From Fimbriiglobus sp. (GTDB taxonomy: Bacteria; Planctomycetota; Planctomycetia; Gemmatales; Gemmataceae), in assembly GCA_022841795.1 (NCBI GenBank), contig JALHQU010000002.1, forward strand, positions 1 to 64,000: 64,000 nucleotides of DNA, read 5' to 3'. Below, one piece after another: positions 34,603 to 43,109 of this stretch. Positions within the stretch are counted from its first letter, which is position 1. Each line of letters begins with the position of its first letter. Under the pieces are notes generated by a model, which worked only from the letters and a program-made list of their open reading frames with translations, had not been told where the DNA came from and made no database searches. A program made the translations under genes and the position numbers.

Positions 34603-36860
34603 CCTGCCGAAGGGTGGAGGTTCGCTGCGCCGTCCGTCCGCCTGAGCTGCGTGCGGCGGTATGCAGCAAATTGCGGACGCGGCATCGCGTCGTCGCGGTC
34701 CCATCACCCTTCGAGGGGTCGGAGATTCTGGTCCTCGGGAAGAGGAAGTTGCCCGTCGATCAGGTCAACAACAAGTCGTGGCGCGCTGATCTCCACGACA
34801 TGAACAAGGCACTGCGGTTGCAGCCGGTGTCGGACGAAGACCAGGGAGTCTTCGCCGACCTGCTGGAGCGCTGCCTCGTGGTCGCTTTCGAGCGATCATC
34901 CGGGTACTGGCGCCTGTCGCGGCCGTTGCGAAACTGGTACGCCGACGAGCCGGTCGCACAGATCGAGGGGGTCGATGTCATTCCCCGACTGTCGTTCTCC
35001 ACGGTTCGTCTCGGCGCGCCCGGGGTCGGGATAGCCTTTGACGCCGGTTACCTGAATCGCACCCAAATGACGGTCGCGGACTTTTTCGACCCGACGCTCG
35101 GCCAGGTAGAACGCAACCGGCGCCGGCGCGACTTCGACCGGTTCCGTAACCGTGCCGAGCGTCGGAAGGGGACGCTCTTGTACAGGACGGGAAAGCAAGT
35201 GGTCCCGGTCTGCTACTTCGATCAATTTGCCGAGCGCATGACTTGCGGGACGACCGGCCCGGTCATGCAATTCGATTCGCTCTTCGATTACTGCCTGGAG
35301 CAGTATCCGGACCTCGATCTCGCGCGGAACGATCTGGTGGCTTACGTCTCGTTCCCAGGTCTGGGTCACCCGGTCCCTGTCCCGGCAAAGTGGCTCCACC
35401 TGCGTGTGATGGCGGACGAGGAACACTCGTACCGCGGCCTAGGCGAGTACAAGACGCTCTCCCCCGACAAGCGCCGGGACGCGGCGATTAAGGGCTGGGA
35501 TCTGTGCCGGGAATTCGTCGAGGGATCGATGGGGTGTGAAGCCGAGGAAGAGTTGTGGTGTCCTCCGGTGGACCGGTGCGAACTGCTCCCGTGCCCAGGC
35601 CTGCAGTTCGGGCAAAGCCGCGTCGTTGCGGCTCCGAAGAACCAAACGGGGGACGAGTACGAGAGGTATTTCCGCGAACGTCTAGAGAAGTTGAAGGGCG
35701 GTGGCCTCTACCACTACCCACCGGCTGTCGAGAGGAAGCTGCACCTCGTTACCCCGAAACAAGGCGGTCTGTGGACCAAGGAGCTTCAGACTGGGTTCGT
35801 CACCGACTTCGGGAAGGTGATCCAGGACATCACCGGCACCCGATTCGCGATTACCGAACTGCGCGAGGACGACTCGGACCGGATCGTGGATGCTCTCGGC
35901 AAGATCGCAGACACTCAGGGCGGGCCGGGAACGGCCGCGGTGGTCTTCGACGAGCGCGTGGCGAACGGTGCCTCTTATTACACGCTGTCGCACGGGCTCA
36001 AGGGATGGAACCTGAAGCGACTGACACGCGGTCTGGTCCAGAAAAAATGGGATGCTCGGCACAACGGGCGGGGCGATCGACGCAAGGCAGACCGGCGCTG
36101 GATGGACACGATCACGCTGTCGGTCATCGACACCCTCGACCAGATGGAAGCCATCCCCTGGCGGCTATCGGAGTGGCCTTACGAAGCGTGCCTCGCGATC
36201 GACGTCGGAGAAGGGCGTCGGCACTTCGCGATGTCGCTCCTGATCTGCCGGGGAGACGGGAAGAAGCCGTCCTTCGCGCGGGTCTCGGAGTCGTGGCCGA
36301 AGGGCGATCACCAGCGTGAGACGATTAATCCAGTGATACTGCGAGACAAGATCGTGCAGTTGTTCGACGCGTTCGAGGACCCCGGCTTCGACCCGATCCG
36401 TTCCCTCTTGATCCTCCGCGACGGGCGGCTGTGTGGCGAAGAGGAGAGCGCGCTGAAGGAAGCGATCGACCGGCTGCAGCAGAAGGACAGGCTCTCTCAG
36501 GACGCGACGTCGGACTTCGTCGAGGTTCACAAGAAAACCATGAAAAACCTGAGGATGTGGCTACCGCAGGGCCGGAGCCGGGTCAACGTTCTTGAGGGGC
36601 AAGCCGTCTACCTTGACGGACAAGCCGCCCTGCTAACTTGCACCGGTTCGGCAACCCTGTCCGAGTCGGCCACGGCCGACCCTTGCCTGCTGATGATGCG
36701 GCAGGGAAAGGACGTTCGACGAGCCGCGCGAGCGTTCTTCGCGCTGTCGCAGTTGAACTACTCGAGCCCGAGTAAGGCCCAGCGGTACGCTCACCCCATC
36801 CGGGAGACTGACGCGCGGCTCCAGCAGCGGATGGCGGAGGACATGAGAGGAGTGAAGTAA
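34482..36860 (+). CDS. ago: Long prokaryotic Argonaute with apparently complete catalytic tetrad
   Basis: 792 residues from ATG 34482, preceded by GAGGAGG about 9 nt away; a later GTG at 34599 is possible. The C-terminal PIWI domain (about 560-790) shows ACLAIDVGEGRRHF with Asp574, SLLILRDGRLCGEEE with Asp647 (RDGR as in Thermus Argonaute) and NYSSPSKAQRYAHPIRETDA with Asp777 in the last catalytic position. Glu603 in the SES segment is a candidate for the glutamate finger. The MID region holds YYTLSHGLKGWNLKRLTRGL and VQKKW (guide 5'-end binding), ending with EAIPWRL. A PAZ-like part around 290-345 has PVPVPAKWLHLRVM. It would cleave DNA or RNA using a small guide. It is not a short, inactive pAgo. 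Confidence 0.85.
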   Translation: MPPPERVPSVQVSRDLPGQPVWAGPETNIRLIDGSAIAGVTCRRVEVRCAVRPPELRAAVCSKLRTRHRVVAVPSPFEGSEILVLGKRKLPVDQVNNKSWRADLHDMNKALRLQPVSDEDQGVFADLLERCLVVAFERSSGYWRLSRPLRNWYADEPVAQIEGVDVIPRLSFSTVRLGAPGVGIAFDAGYLNRTQMTVADFFDPTLGQVERNRRRRDFDRFRNRAERRKGTLLYRTGKQVVPVCYFDQFAERMTCGTTGPVMQFDSLFDYCLEQYPDLDLARNDLVAYVSFPGLGHPVPVPAKWLHLRVMADEEHSYRGLGEYKTLSPDKRRDAAIKGWDLCREFVEGSMGCEAEEELWCPPVDRCELLPCPGLQFGQSRVVAAPKNQTGDEYERYFRERLEKLKGGGLYHYPPAVERKLHLVTPKQGGLWTKELQTGFVTDFGKVIQDITGTRFAITELREDDSDRIVDALGKIADTQGGPGTAAVVFDERVANGASYYTLSHGLKGWNLKRLTRGLVQKKWDARHNGRGDRRKADRRWMDTITLSVIDTLDQMEAIPWRLSEWPYEACLAIDVGEGRRHFAMSLLICRGDGKKPSFARVSESWPKGDHQRETINPVILRDKIVQLFDAFEDPGFDPIRSLLILRDGRLCGEEESALKEAIDRLQQKDRLSQDATSDFVEVHKKTMKNLRMWLPQGRSRVNVLEGQAVYLDGQAALLTCTGSATLSESATADPCLLMMRQGKDVRRAARAFFALSQLNYSSPSKAQRYAHPIRETDARLQQRMAEDMRGVK

Positions 36861-36882
36861 CCCCATACCCCCGGAGGCGATC

Positions 36883-37326
36883 ATGAGTCAGGAATGGCTA
36901 AACATTCAGAGCTTCTTCACGGACCACGAGCTGCTGGGAGCAATCAACGATCTGTCGATCTCGATAAAGCAGGAAGCGGCCAACGTCCACGATGCCGAGC
37001 GCGAGCGTCGGGCCAAGGAGGCGAGAAAACTCCTGAAGCGGTTCTTCGCCCGGCTCAGTGAGCTTGAATCCGCTGAGGGCAAAGAGTTGCTGCTCGGCGT
37101 CGATGCGCGCTTCCAGAGTCTGACCGATGCGATCACTTCCGCGAGGCAGGACGGGAACCGGTATCAGTCCGTCCTCATGAAGAGCGGTGCGGCGGAAGCC
37201 CTGCCACTACTGGACGCGAAGTCGGCGGACACGCGAGCGCAGCTACTGGACAGCCTGGCAGAACTTCGGCGCGTCATCGAGCAGCACCAGCAGATCGACG
37301 CGGCCGCGATCTTCGAGGATCGCTGA
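36883..37326 (+). CDS. Helical protein of the Argonaute operon
   Basis: 147 residues from ATG 36883 (GGAGGCGATC upstream). Almost entirely predicted helix, with heptad-like segments (ERRAKEARKLLKRFFARLSE; LRRVIEQHQQIDAAAIFEDR). No family recognised. Its stop overlaps the start of the metallopeptidase gene (TGATG), so the two products are probably partners, perhaps inhibitor/adaptor and enzyme. Confidence 0.7.
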   Translation: MSQEWLNIQSFFTDHELLGAINDLSISIKQEAANVHDAERERRAKEARKLLKRFFARLSELESAEGKELLLGVDARFQSLTDAITSARQDGNRYQSVLMKSGAAEALPLLDAKSADTRAQLLDSLAELRRVIEQHQQIDAAAIFEDR

Positions 37327-38468
37327 TGCGGGCCTACCTTGAGGAATCGAACCAGGACCTGCTTTACCAGATAGCAGTGGTTCAGGAGTTGCTGGGCAAG
37401 ACGAGTGTCTGTGGCGAACTGACGCCCTATGTGGGCCAGATCATCCGGATCTGCGAGGGGTTGCGCCTGTCGGCGCAGCGCAATCTCCAGGACCTGAGTT
37501 ACGGCCTGGACGAGACCCTGAACGACATTCTGGCCGCGACACAGTCCGTCTCGGCTTTTTTCGAGGTGGTGAACACGCGGCTCGCGGCCCCAGTGGTGCG
37601 GGCAAAGGTTGAGGATCGGCTCGGCTTACTGGTCCTCAGGTTCCTGCACGATTCCCATACGAAGACCGCCAGCCTTCCGTTCGGGCTGGCCGACGGAAGT
37701 TTCGCGGTCTACCCGACGGACAAGATTCCGCCGGTTTACCTGGTCCCGACCTCGCGCCAGACAACGCTGCTGTACCTCTCGCTACTTTTCCACGAGTTCG
37801 GCCACCTGCTCTACGCGTGCCACAAGCCAGAGCTGGACGAGCTAGTCAAGGACTTCCAGGCGGTCGTGGCGAGGGCGCTAGCGCCGAAGTCGGTTCGCAG
37901 CCGTGCCGGGGCCGCCAAGTCGTCCACGTTCCGCCGACAAGTGGTCACCGCGTGGTACACGTGGGCGCAGGAGTTCTACTGCGACGCGGTCGGGATCACG
38001 ATCGGCGGCCCGTGCTTCCTCAAGGCGTTTTCGCACTACTTCCGCACCCGCTCGAACGACCAGTACTACGTGCCCCGGGACCAACAGTTGCAGCGACGAC
38101 ACCCGGTGACGTGGCTCCGAACGAAGATGCTGGTGGATCGCGCGCGCAAGCACGGTATGGACACGCTGGGCGATGGAGTGCAGCACGCGTGGGAGGCGAC
38201 CGCTAGGGTGCTCGGCGTCCATGAGGATTACGAGGGAACGTGGGCTGACGAGTTCTTTGTGCCTCTCCGTCAGATGCTCGACGACATGATCGAGGAGTCG
38301 CAGCCGTACCAGCATCGGCCGTCCGATGTTCCGGTGCCCGGTGGGGGCGAAAAGAACTTGAGCCCGGTCCAACTATGCAACCTGGCTTGGGGACAGTTCG
38401 AGGCTGACGGCAAGAGCTACCGTGCGTGGGAAAAGGCCGCGATCGAGGCGTTCCTGCGCGGGGCATGA
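37326..38468 (+). CDS. Zinc metallopeptidase-like protein (HEFGH) of the Argonaute operon
   Basis: 380 residues from ATG 37326. LLYLSLLFHEFGHLLYA gives an HExxH zinc site at 156-160. WAQEFYCDAVGITIGG has Glu216 and Asp220 in the spacing of a gluzincin third ligand. An N-terminal helical region of about 130 residues precedes the catalytic part. No signal peptide, so it is cytosolic. A protease inside an Argonaute operon could activate or destroy a partner on infection; the target is unknown. The reading frame is intact and co-directional with Argonaute. Confidence 0.7.
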   Translation: MRAYLEESNQDLLYQIAVVQELLGKTSVCGELTPYVGQIIRICEGLRLSAQRNLQDLSYGLDETLNDILAATQSVSAFFEVVNTRLAAPVVRAKVEDRLGLLVLRFLHDSHTKTASLPFGLADGSFAVYPTDKIPPVYLVPTSRQTTLLYLSLLFHEFGHLLYACHKPELDELVKDFQAVVARALAPKSVRSRAGAAKSSTFRRQVVTAWYTWAQEFYCDAVGITIGGPCFLKAFSHYFRTRSNDQYYVPRDQQLQRRHPVTWLRTKMLVDRARKHGMDTLGDGVQHAWEATARVLGVHEDYEGTWADEFFVPLRQMLDDMIEESQPYQHRPSDVPVPGGGEKNLSPVQLCNLAWGQFEADGKSYRAWEKAAIEAFLRGA

Positions 38469-38655
38469 AGCTGCCGTGCGGTGCCTGCGATGTGAAAAGA
38501 AGCAGCGGTCGTCGCGCATGTACCGGTTGTGCGGCTTCTGACTCAACGGAGTTGGTAAAGATCCAAGTACTGTAGTGATTGTGTAATGGGGGATAACCGA
38601 AAGTCGGACAGTGCCGACCCCAGACGGGTTGGCTTTCTTCAGGAAGCCGAAGCTG

Positions 38656-39471
38656 ATGATCCCATTCCTGAAATGGCCCGGCGGGAAGCGGTGGTTCATC
38701 CTTCAGCACCCGGGCGTGCTTCCAACCGGCTTCAAACGCTACATCGAGCCCTTCCTCGGCGGTGGGTCCGTTTACTTCCACCTGTGTCCAGAAACCGCAA
38801 TCCTTGCGGACACGAACGAGGAGTTGATCACCGCCTACAAAGCGATCAGGGACGAATGGGAACGGGTTGCGACTGTGCTCCGTCGATACGATCGCGAGCA
38901 CGACGAAGACCATTACTACCGGATCCGGGATTGCCGACCGACTTCTCTTGTCGGTCAGGCAGCGCGGATGATCTACCTCAACCGCACCTGCTTCAACGGC
39001 ATCTACCGAGTCAACCGTGAGGGGGAGTTCAACGTTCCGATCGGGACCAAGACCGCAGTGGTTCTGCCCAGCGACGATTTTGCGGGCATCGCGAGCCAAC
39101 TCGCGACTGCGGACCTGCGAGTGGCGGATTTTGAGCTAGTGATCGACGAGGCCGGCAAAGGCGACTTCATCTTCGCCGATCCGCCGTACACGGTGAACCA
39201 CAACAACAACGGGTTCATCAAGTACAACGAGAAGCTCTTCTCGTGGGAAGATCAGAAGCGTCTCGCCTGTGCGTTGGCGAGAGCCCGCGAGCGGGGCGCA
39301 ATGATCGTTGCCACCAACGCGGACCACGGGTCGGTTCGACGGCTGTATTGGCAGCATGGGTTTAGCCTCAACACGGTCGAACGGTTTAGTTCGATCTCCT
39401 GTACCTCGGACAGCCGCAAGCAGTTCAAAGAGGTGATCATCCGAGCCAACTGCGGAGGGAAACGTCCGTGA
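38656..39471 (+). CDS. D12-class N6-adenine DNA methyltransferase
   Basis: 271 residues from ATG 38656 (AGGAAG upstream; an in-frame GTG at 38611 is an alternative). Motif I is FLKWPGGKR at 5-12, then YIEPFLGGGSVYFHL and ILADTNEELITAYKAI. The catalytic DPPY lies at 175-178 in FIFADPPYTVN. These identify a Dam/D12-type enzyme that transfers methyl from S-adenosylmethionine to adenine N6. The stop overlaps the HerA start (GTGA). It is the likely self-marking component of the cluster, or else a transferred orphan; no cognate restriction subunit is encoded apart from the nucleases listed. Confidence 0.88.
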   Translation: MIPFLKWPGGKRWFILQHPGVLPTGFKRYIEPFLGGGSVYFHLCPETAILADTNEELITAYKAIRDEWERVATVLRRYDREHDEDHYYRIRDCRPTSLVGQAARMIYLNRTCFNGIYRVNREGEFNVPIGTKTAVVLPSDDFAGIASQLATADLRVADFELVIDEAGKGDFIFADPPYTVNHNNNGFIKYNEKLFSWEDQKRLACALARARERGAMIVATNADHGSVRRLYWQHGFSLNTVERFSSISCTSDSRKQFKEVIIRANCGGKRP

Positions 39472-41480
39472 CAAAGAAAATGACAACCCTGTCCTCGATG
39501 ATGAACACGGCGGCGACCCAAGGGAACCCGATCCAGGCGCTACACAAGTTCCTGGAGGCCGAGGCCAAGTTCGAGGCCGCCAGCCTGATCGACAAGATGC
39601 GCTTCGTGGGCTACGTGCTGGAACTCGGGTACGACGTGGCCAAGATCATCACCTCGGACCCCTACAAGCTCGCCGTCGGGGGCATCCCGCGCGGCTCGTT
39701 CCTGATCATGACCCCGAGTAAGCCTGGGGATCTTCCGCCCCACTTCTCGCTCCTTCGTGTCACCGGCGTGTCGCCGACACCACTGAGCCTACAGGTCCAA
39801 CAGACGTACTTCGAACTCCACAAGCGGTCGATGCCCGAGCTGGACATCTGGACTCAGGGGGAGCTACAGTGGGGCGCGCTCGATTGCGACGTGCTGGGCA
39901 TGTTCTACGCCGACCCGTCCGACATGACCCGGCTCGCGTTCTCGGGCGACGTGAATAACGTGGTGAGTGCTCACCGGTACAAGGTCTACGCCCCGGACGA
40001 GGCGCTACTCCAGTTGATCGTAAACGGCACCGTGAAGAAGGACCTCTGGTTCGACATCGGCTTGCTCCGGACCATGGAGTGCGGACTGGTGTCGCAGGGT
40101 GCGCTGCCGAACATTCCCGTCTCCATCTCCATGCGGGATTTCAGGGGTTGTCGGACGGCCATGTTCGGGAAGACACGACTCGGCAAGTCGAACGTTGTGA
40201 AGCTGATCGCCCAGGGGATGCTCGAGACGACGGCCGCGGACAACAGCGTCGGCCAACTCATTTTCGACATCAACGGGGAGTACGCGAACGACAACCCGCA
40301 GGACGGGAATCGATCGATCCGCTCGGCATTCGCCGACAGGTGCCAGGTCTATGCACTGACGACCAGGCCCAACACACCGTCACAGCCGCTGCGGCTGAAC
40401 TTCTACGAGCAACCCAGTTCCTGCATCGAGATCATCGCGTCGATGCTCGCGCAGGACAACAAGATGTCCAACTACGTGCGGAGTTTCGCGACGGTGAAGC
40501 TCCCACTGATCGGCTCGATTGCCGGACTCGCAGAGGGAGAAAAGGCCCGGCCGATCCGCAAGATCCAGATGTACTGGGCCATCCTCCATAAGGCGGGATT
40601 CGCCATGGACGAACCGCGGCTCCGTAGACTCGGGTTGGCCGCGCGGCATACCAAGCACTTTGATCCACACTTCAATCAAGCCCTACGCGCGGCCGCTCAC
40701 CAAGCCGTCCGGAATGCGGCCCCGCCGGGAGATCCCGCGACACTGGATGAACTGGTCGCCGAACTGGAAGTGATGGCTCAGTTCCGACGCGACGACCCGA
40801 ACAACGCGGCGCTGATGAGCGGCAATAAGCCGATGTTCGACGCCGACGACGGCGCGATGCTCGAATTCCTGAACCCCGCCTCTGGCTCCGGTCCGACCAT
40901 TCTGCGCCCGTACACGACCTATCACTCCCCCCACGCGGGGGATTTCGTAAACGAGATTCTGAAGCTGATGGACGAGGGCAAGACAGTGATCCTCGACCTC
41001 GGCAACGCGACCGACGAAATCCGGCGTTATTTCGCGGACATGTTGTCACGTGCGGTCTTTTCCAACCAAGAGCAAAAGTTCGTCGGTAATAAGCTCGGCG
41101 ACAAATTCGTTCAGCTCTACTTCGAAGAGGCGCACAACCTATTCCCGGTGGATGACAAGGACCTGACCGGGGTATACGCCCGCTTCGCGAAGGAGGGGGC
41201 GAAGTTCCACATCGGCATGGTCTACTCGACGCAGTCGCCATCGACGATTAACCGCGAGTTGCTGGCGCAGACGGAGAACTTCTTCGTCGCGCACCTGGCA
41301 AGTCAGGATGAAACCAAAGCGTTGGCGCGAGTGCAGATCGCATTCGCCGGGATCGAGCAGGACATCCTCCGGGCGAAGACCCCCGGGTACATTCGGATGC
41401 TCACCCTGTCTCACCGGTTCGTAGTTCCTGTCCAAGCCCGGAAGTTCGAGGCCGACGTCCCGATCGTCACCGGTTCTTGA
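39468..41480 (+). CDS. herA: HerA-type DNA translocase ATPase (FtsK/HerA superfamily)
   Basis: 670 residues from GTG 39468. An N-terminal beta-barrel-like (HAS) region covers about 60-220, followed by AMFGKTRLGKSNVVKLIAQG with Walker A Lys240. QLIFDINGEYAND is typical of HerA. The C-terminal core has KTVILDLGNATDEIRRYF and FVQLYFEEAHNLFPVDDK (Walker B with the Glu), then GMVYSTQSPSTINRELLAQT, the sensor region. HerA forms a hexameric ring that pumps DNA and partners with NurA, which is encoded next. Confidence 0.9.
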   Translation: MTKKMTTLSSMMNTAATQGNPIQALHKFLEAEAKFEAASLIDKMRFVGYVLELGYDVAKIITSDPYKLAVGGIPRGSFLIMTPSKPGDLPPHFSLLRVTGVSPTPLSLQVQQTYFELHKRSMPELDIWTQGELQWGALDCDVLGMFYADPSDMTRLAFSGDVNNVVSAHRYKVYAPDEALLQLIVNGTVKKDLWFDIGLLRTMECGLVSQGALPNIPVSISMRDFRGCRTAMFGKTRLGKSNVVKLIAQGMLETTAADNSVGQLIFDINGEYANDNPQDGNRSIRSAFADRCQVYALTTRPNTPSQPLRLNFYEQPSSCIEIIASMLAQDNKMSNYVRSFATVKLPLIGSIAGLAEGEKARPIRKIQMYWAILHKAGFAMDEPRLRRLGLAARHTKHFDPHFNQALRAAAHQAVRNAAPPGDPATLDELVAELEVMAQFRRDDPNNAALMSGNKPMFDADDGAMLEFLNPASGSGPTILRPYTTYHSPHAGDFVNEILKLMDEGKTVILDLGNATDEIRRYFADMLSRAVFSNQEQKFVGNKLGDKFVQLYFEEAHNLFPVDDKDLTGVYARFAKEGAKFHIGMVYSTQSPSTINRELLAQTENFFVAHLASQDETKALARVQIAFAGIEQDILRAKTPGYIRMLTLSHRFVVPVQARKFEADVPIVTGS

Positions 41481-41488
41481 GGTGCCAC

Positions 41489-42826
41489 ATGCCATACAGC
41501 GGAGGAGAACGGCTGCCCGGCGAGGCCGCGTCCAAGCTCGGCCACCTCGCGGTAGTCGAGAGCCGTTGGGTGCAGGCGCTTGTGAAGGACTTCGAGCGGT
41601 CGGTCACGACCGATATGGATGTCAGCAAGACCCCGTGGACGACGTTCGATGCGACGGGAGCTGCGCCCCTCAGTCGTGTCTGGGCTGTGGACGGGTCCTT
41701 TGTCCCCGTGCAGTCACAGGAGCGACCGCCCCGCGAGGTGGCCTTCGTCAAGACCTCGCTCATCACCGTCGATAAGGTGAAGCTCGATACCATCGACAAG
41801 GATCACCCGCACCCGCTCCACTTGCGCGAGATCATGGCCGAGAGCGGGTTGTTCCACTCCACCGTCTTCCCGTTGAAGAACATCCGCACTTCAATGGGGT
41901 CGAACTATGACACCATCCGCCACATCATCCGTGACTCGATTCCGGCGGATGCCGATCGCGCGTTCTACGAGACGTTGAAGTGGCTGGCCTATCAGAAGTG
42001 GCTTCCGGTACCGACCCGTTCGCCGGCGTTTGAGTGCCCGTGCTGCGGTGTGAAGATCGACAACGGACTCCCACCCGATGCCGACGCGGCTCCATGCCCA
42101 CACTGCAAGGCTGAAGTGTTCCTGACCGACATGATCGGCTTCCACTTGGACATGGGTGAGGACAGCGCCCCCGATTCTCTGGCGTCCTCCTACATGCTGG
42201 TGATGGAGCACCTCATGCTCTTCACCCCGATCAGGCTCTGCTGGGACCACACGGACAAGCAGATGCTGAGCGAGACGCTGTTCATAAAGGACGGACCACT
42301 CACCTTGCGGAGCCAGTATTCGAAGCTGGTGATCCCGATTCGAGCCTTCCTGCAGTACGCGAAGACCAAGGGCCGGCCGGCCCACATTATCGGGCAGGAG
42401 AAGACGGGAACCTTCGCCGATCACTTGGCTTCAATCGTCCGATTCGCCCCGCCTGACCGTCGAGGGGAGAAGCCATCTTGCGCAGTGCTTTCGCACGAGT
42501 ACGTCAGGCGAGAGGTTTACCGCGCGCCGGACCTCCTGAACCCTTACGGAATGAGAACGAATTGGGGCGAGAAGCTCTACCTGAAGATCGACCCCGGCAC
42601 TCACATGGTGCTGAACGTGCCAACCGGTGATTACGATCCTGCGCCGACCTTCCCGCAAGAGGCCGACATGATTGGGCTGAAGAGGATCCTGGCGACTATC
42701 CCCAGCCTCATCAGCCACAAGTATGAGGGCGCTCTGTTCCCGATCGAGCTGGCGAACGGGATCGCCTCCATGTCGAATTACCCCTCAGCGAAAATCCTCG
42801 AGCGGTTTCTCGTCGGGAAGAAGTAG
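41489..42826 (+). CDS. nurA: NurA-domain nuclease
   Basis: 445 residues from ATG 41489, with GAGG 6 nt upstream (a TTG at 41477 overlaps the HerA stop). The RNase-H-like NurA core is marked by SRVWAVDGSFVPV (Asp68) and ETLFIKDGPLTLRSQY with the second Asp, plus PAHIIGQEKTG. A zinc ribbon is inserted in the middle: ECPCCGVKID and PCPHCKAEV. NurA is the 5'-3' nuclease that works inside the HerA ring to resect DNA. It is the last gene of the operon; the opposite-strand protease module follows after a short gap. Confidence 0.88.
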   Translation: MPYSGGERLPGEAASKLGHLAVVESRWVQALVKDFERSVTTDMDVSKTPWTTFDATGAAPLSRVWAVDGSFVPVQSQERPPREVAFVKTSLITVDKVKLDTIDKDHPHPLHLREIMAESGLFHSTVFPLKNIRTSMGSNYDTIRHIIRDSIPADADRAFYETLKWLAYQKWLPVPTRSPAFECPCCGVKIDNGLPPDADAAPCPHCKAEVFLTDMIGFHLDMGEDSAPDSLASSYMLVMEHLMLFTPIRLCWDHTDKQMLSETLFIKDGPLTLRSQYSKLVIPIRAFLQYAKTKGRPAHIIGQEKTGTFADHLASIVRFAPPDRRGEKPSCAVLSHEYVRREVYRAPDLLNPYGMRTNWGEKLYLKIDPGTHMVLNVPTGDYDPAPTFPQEADMIGLKRILATIPSLISHKYEGALFPIELANGIASMSNYPSAKILERFLVGKK

Positions 42827-42832
42827 TGGAGT

Positions 42833-43109
42833 GGTTCAAAACGGACGTGTTGTTCAACGTCAACCAGCGGCCTTGATCCGCGCCGGCGTGACCCACACAC
42901 GAGCGGTGCCTTCGGTGATGAGCAGTATCCCATCGTCTCTCTGTTATTCCTCCGGACACTGGGCGGGCGGCGCTCGATGTGGAAGTCCCGGAATGCTGAA
43001 CCCGCTGGGCGAGGTGAAGGTGCGCGGCCGGGCACGCTTCCAACATGCGTCGGTCGAGAAGTTGTTCAGCACCCCGAAACTGTGGCTGCAAGAGACGGCG
43101 AGGTTGGTC
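42833..43109. other. Convergent intergenic region after NurA
   Basis: About 280 bp between convergent operons. A small plus-strand frame from ATG 42992 to 43114 (LNPLGEVKVRGRARFQHASV) is protein-like but only 40 codons, and it overlaps the end of the opposite gene. I do not claim it as a gene. No clear terminator hairpin found. Confidence 0.35.

Noticed and set aside
34482-36860. Argonaute gene as a PIWI-RE or short inactive pAgo
   Set aside because: RDGR, AIDVG and the final ETDAR Asp are in place and N, PAZ-like and MID regions precede them; no DinG-type helicase partner as in PIWI-RE loci and no TIR/Sir2 partner as in short systems.
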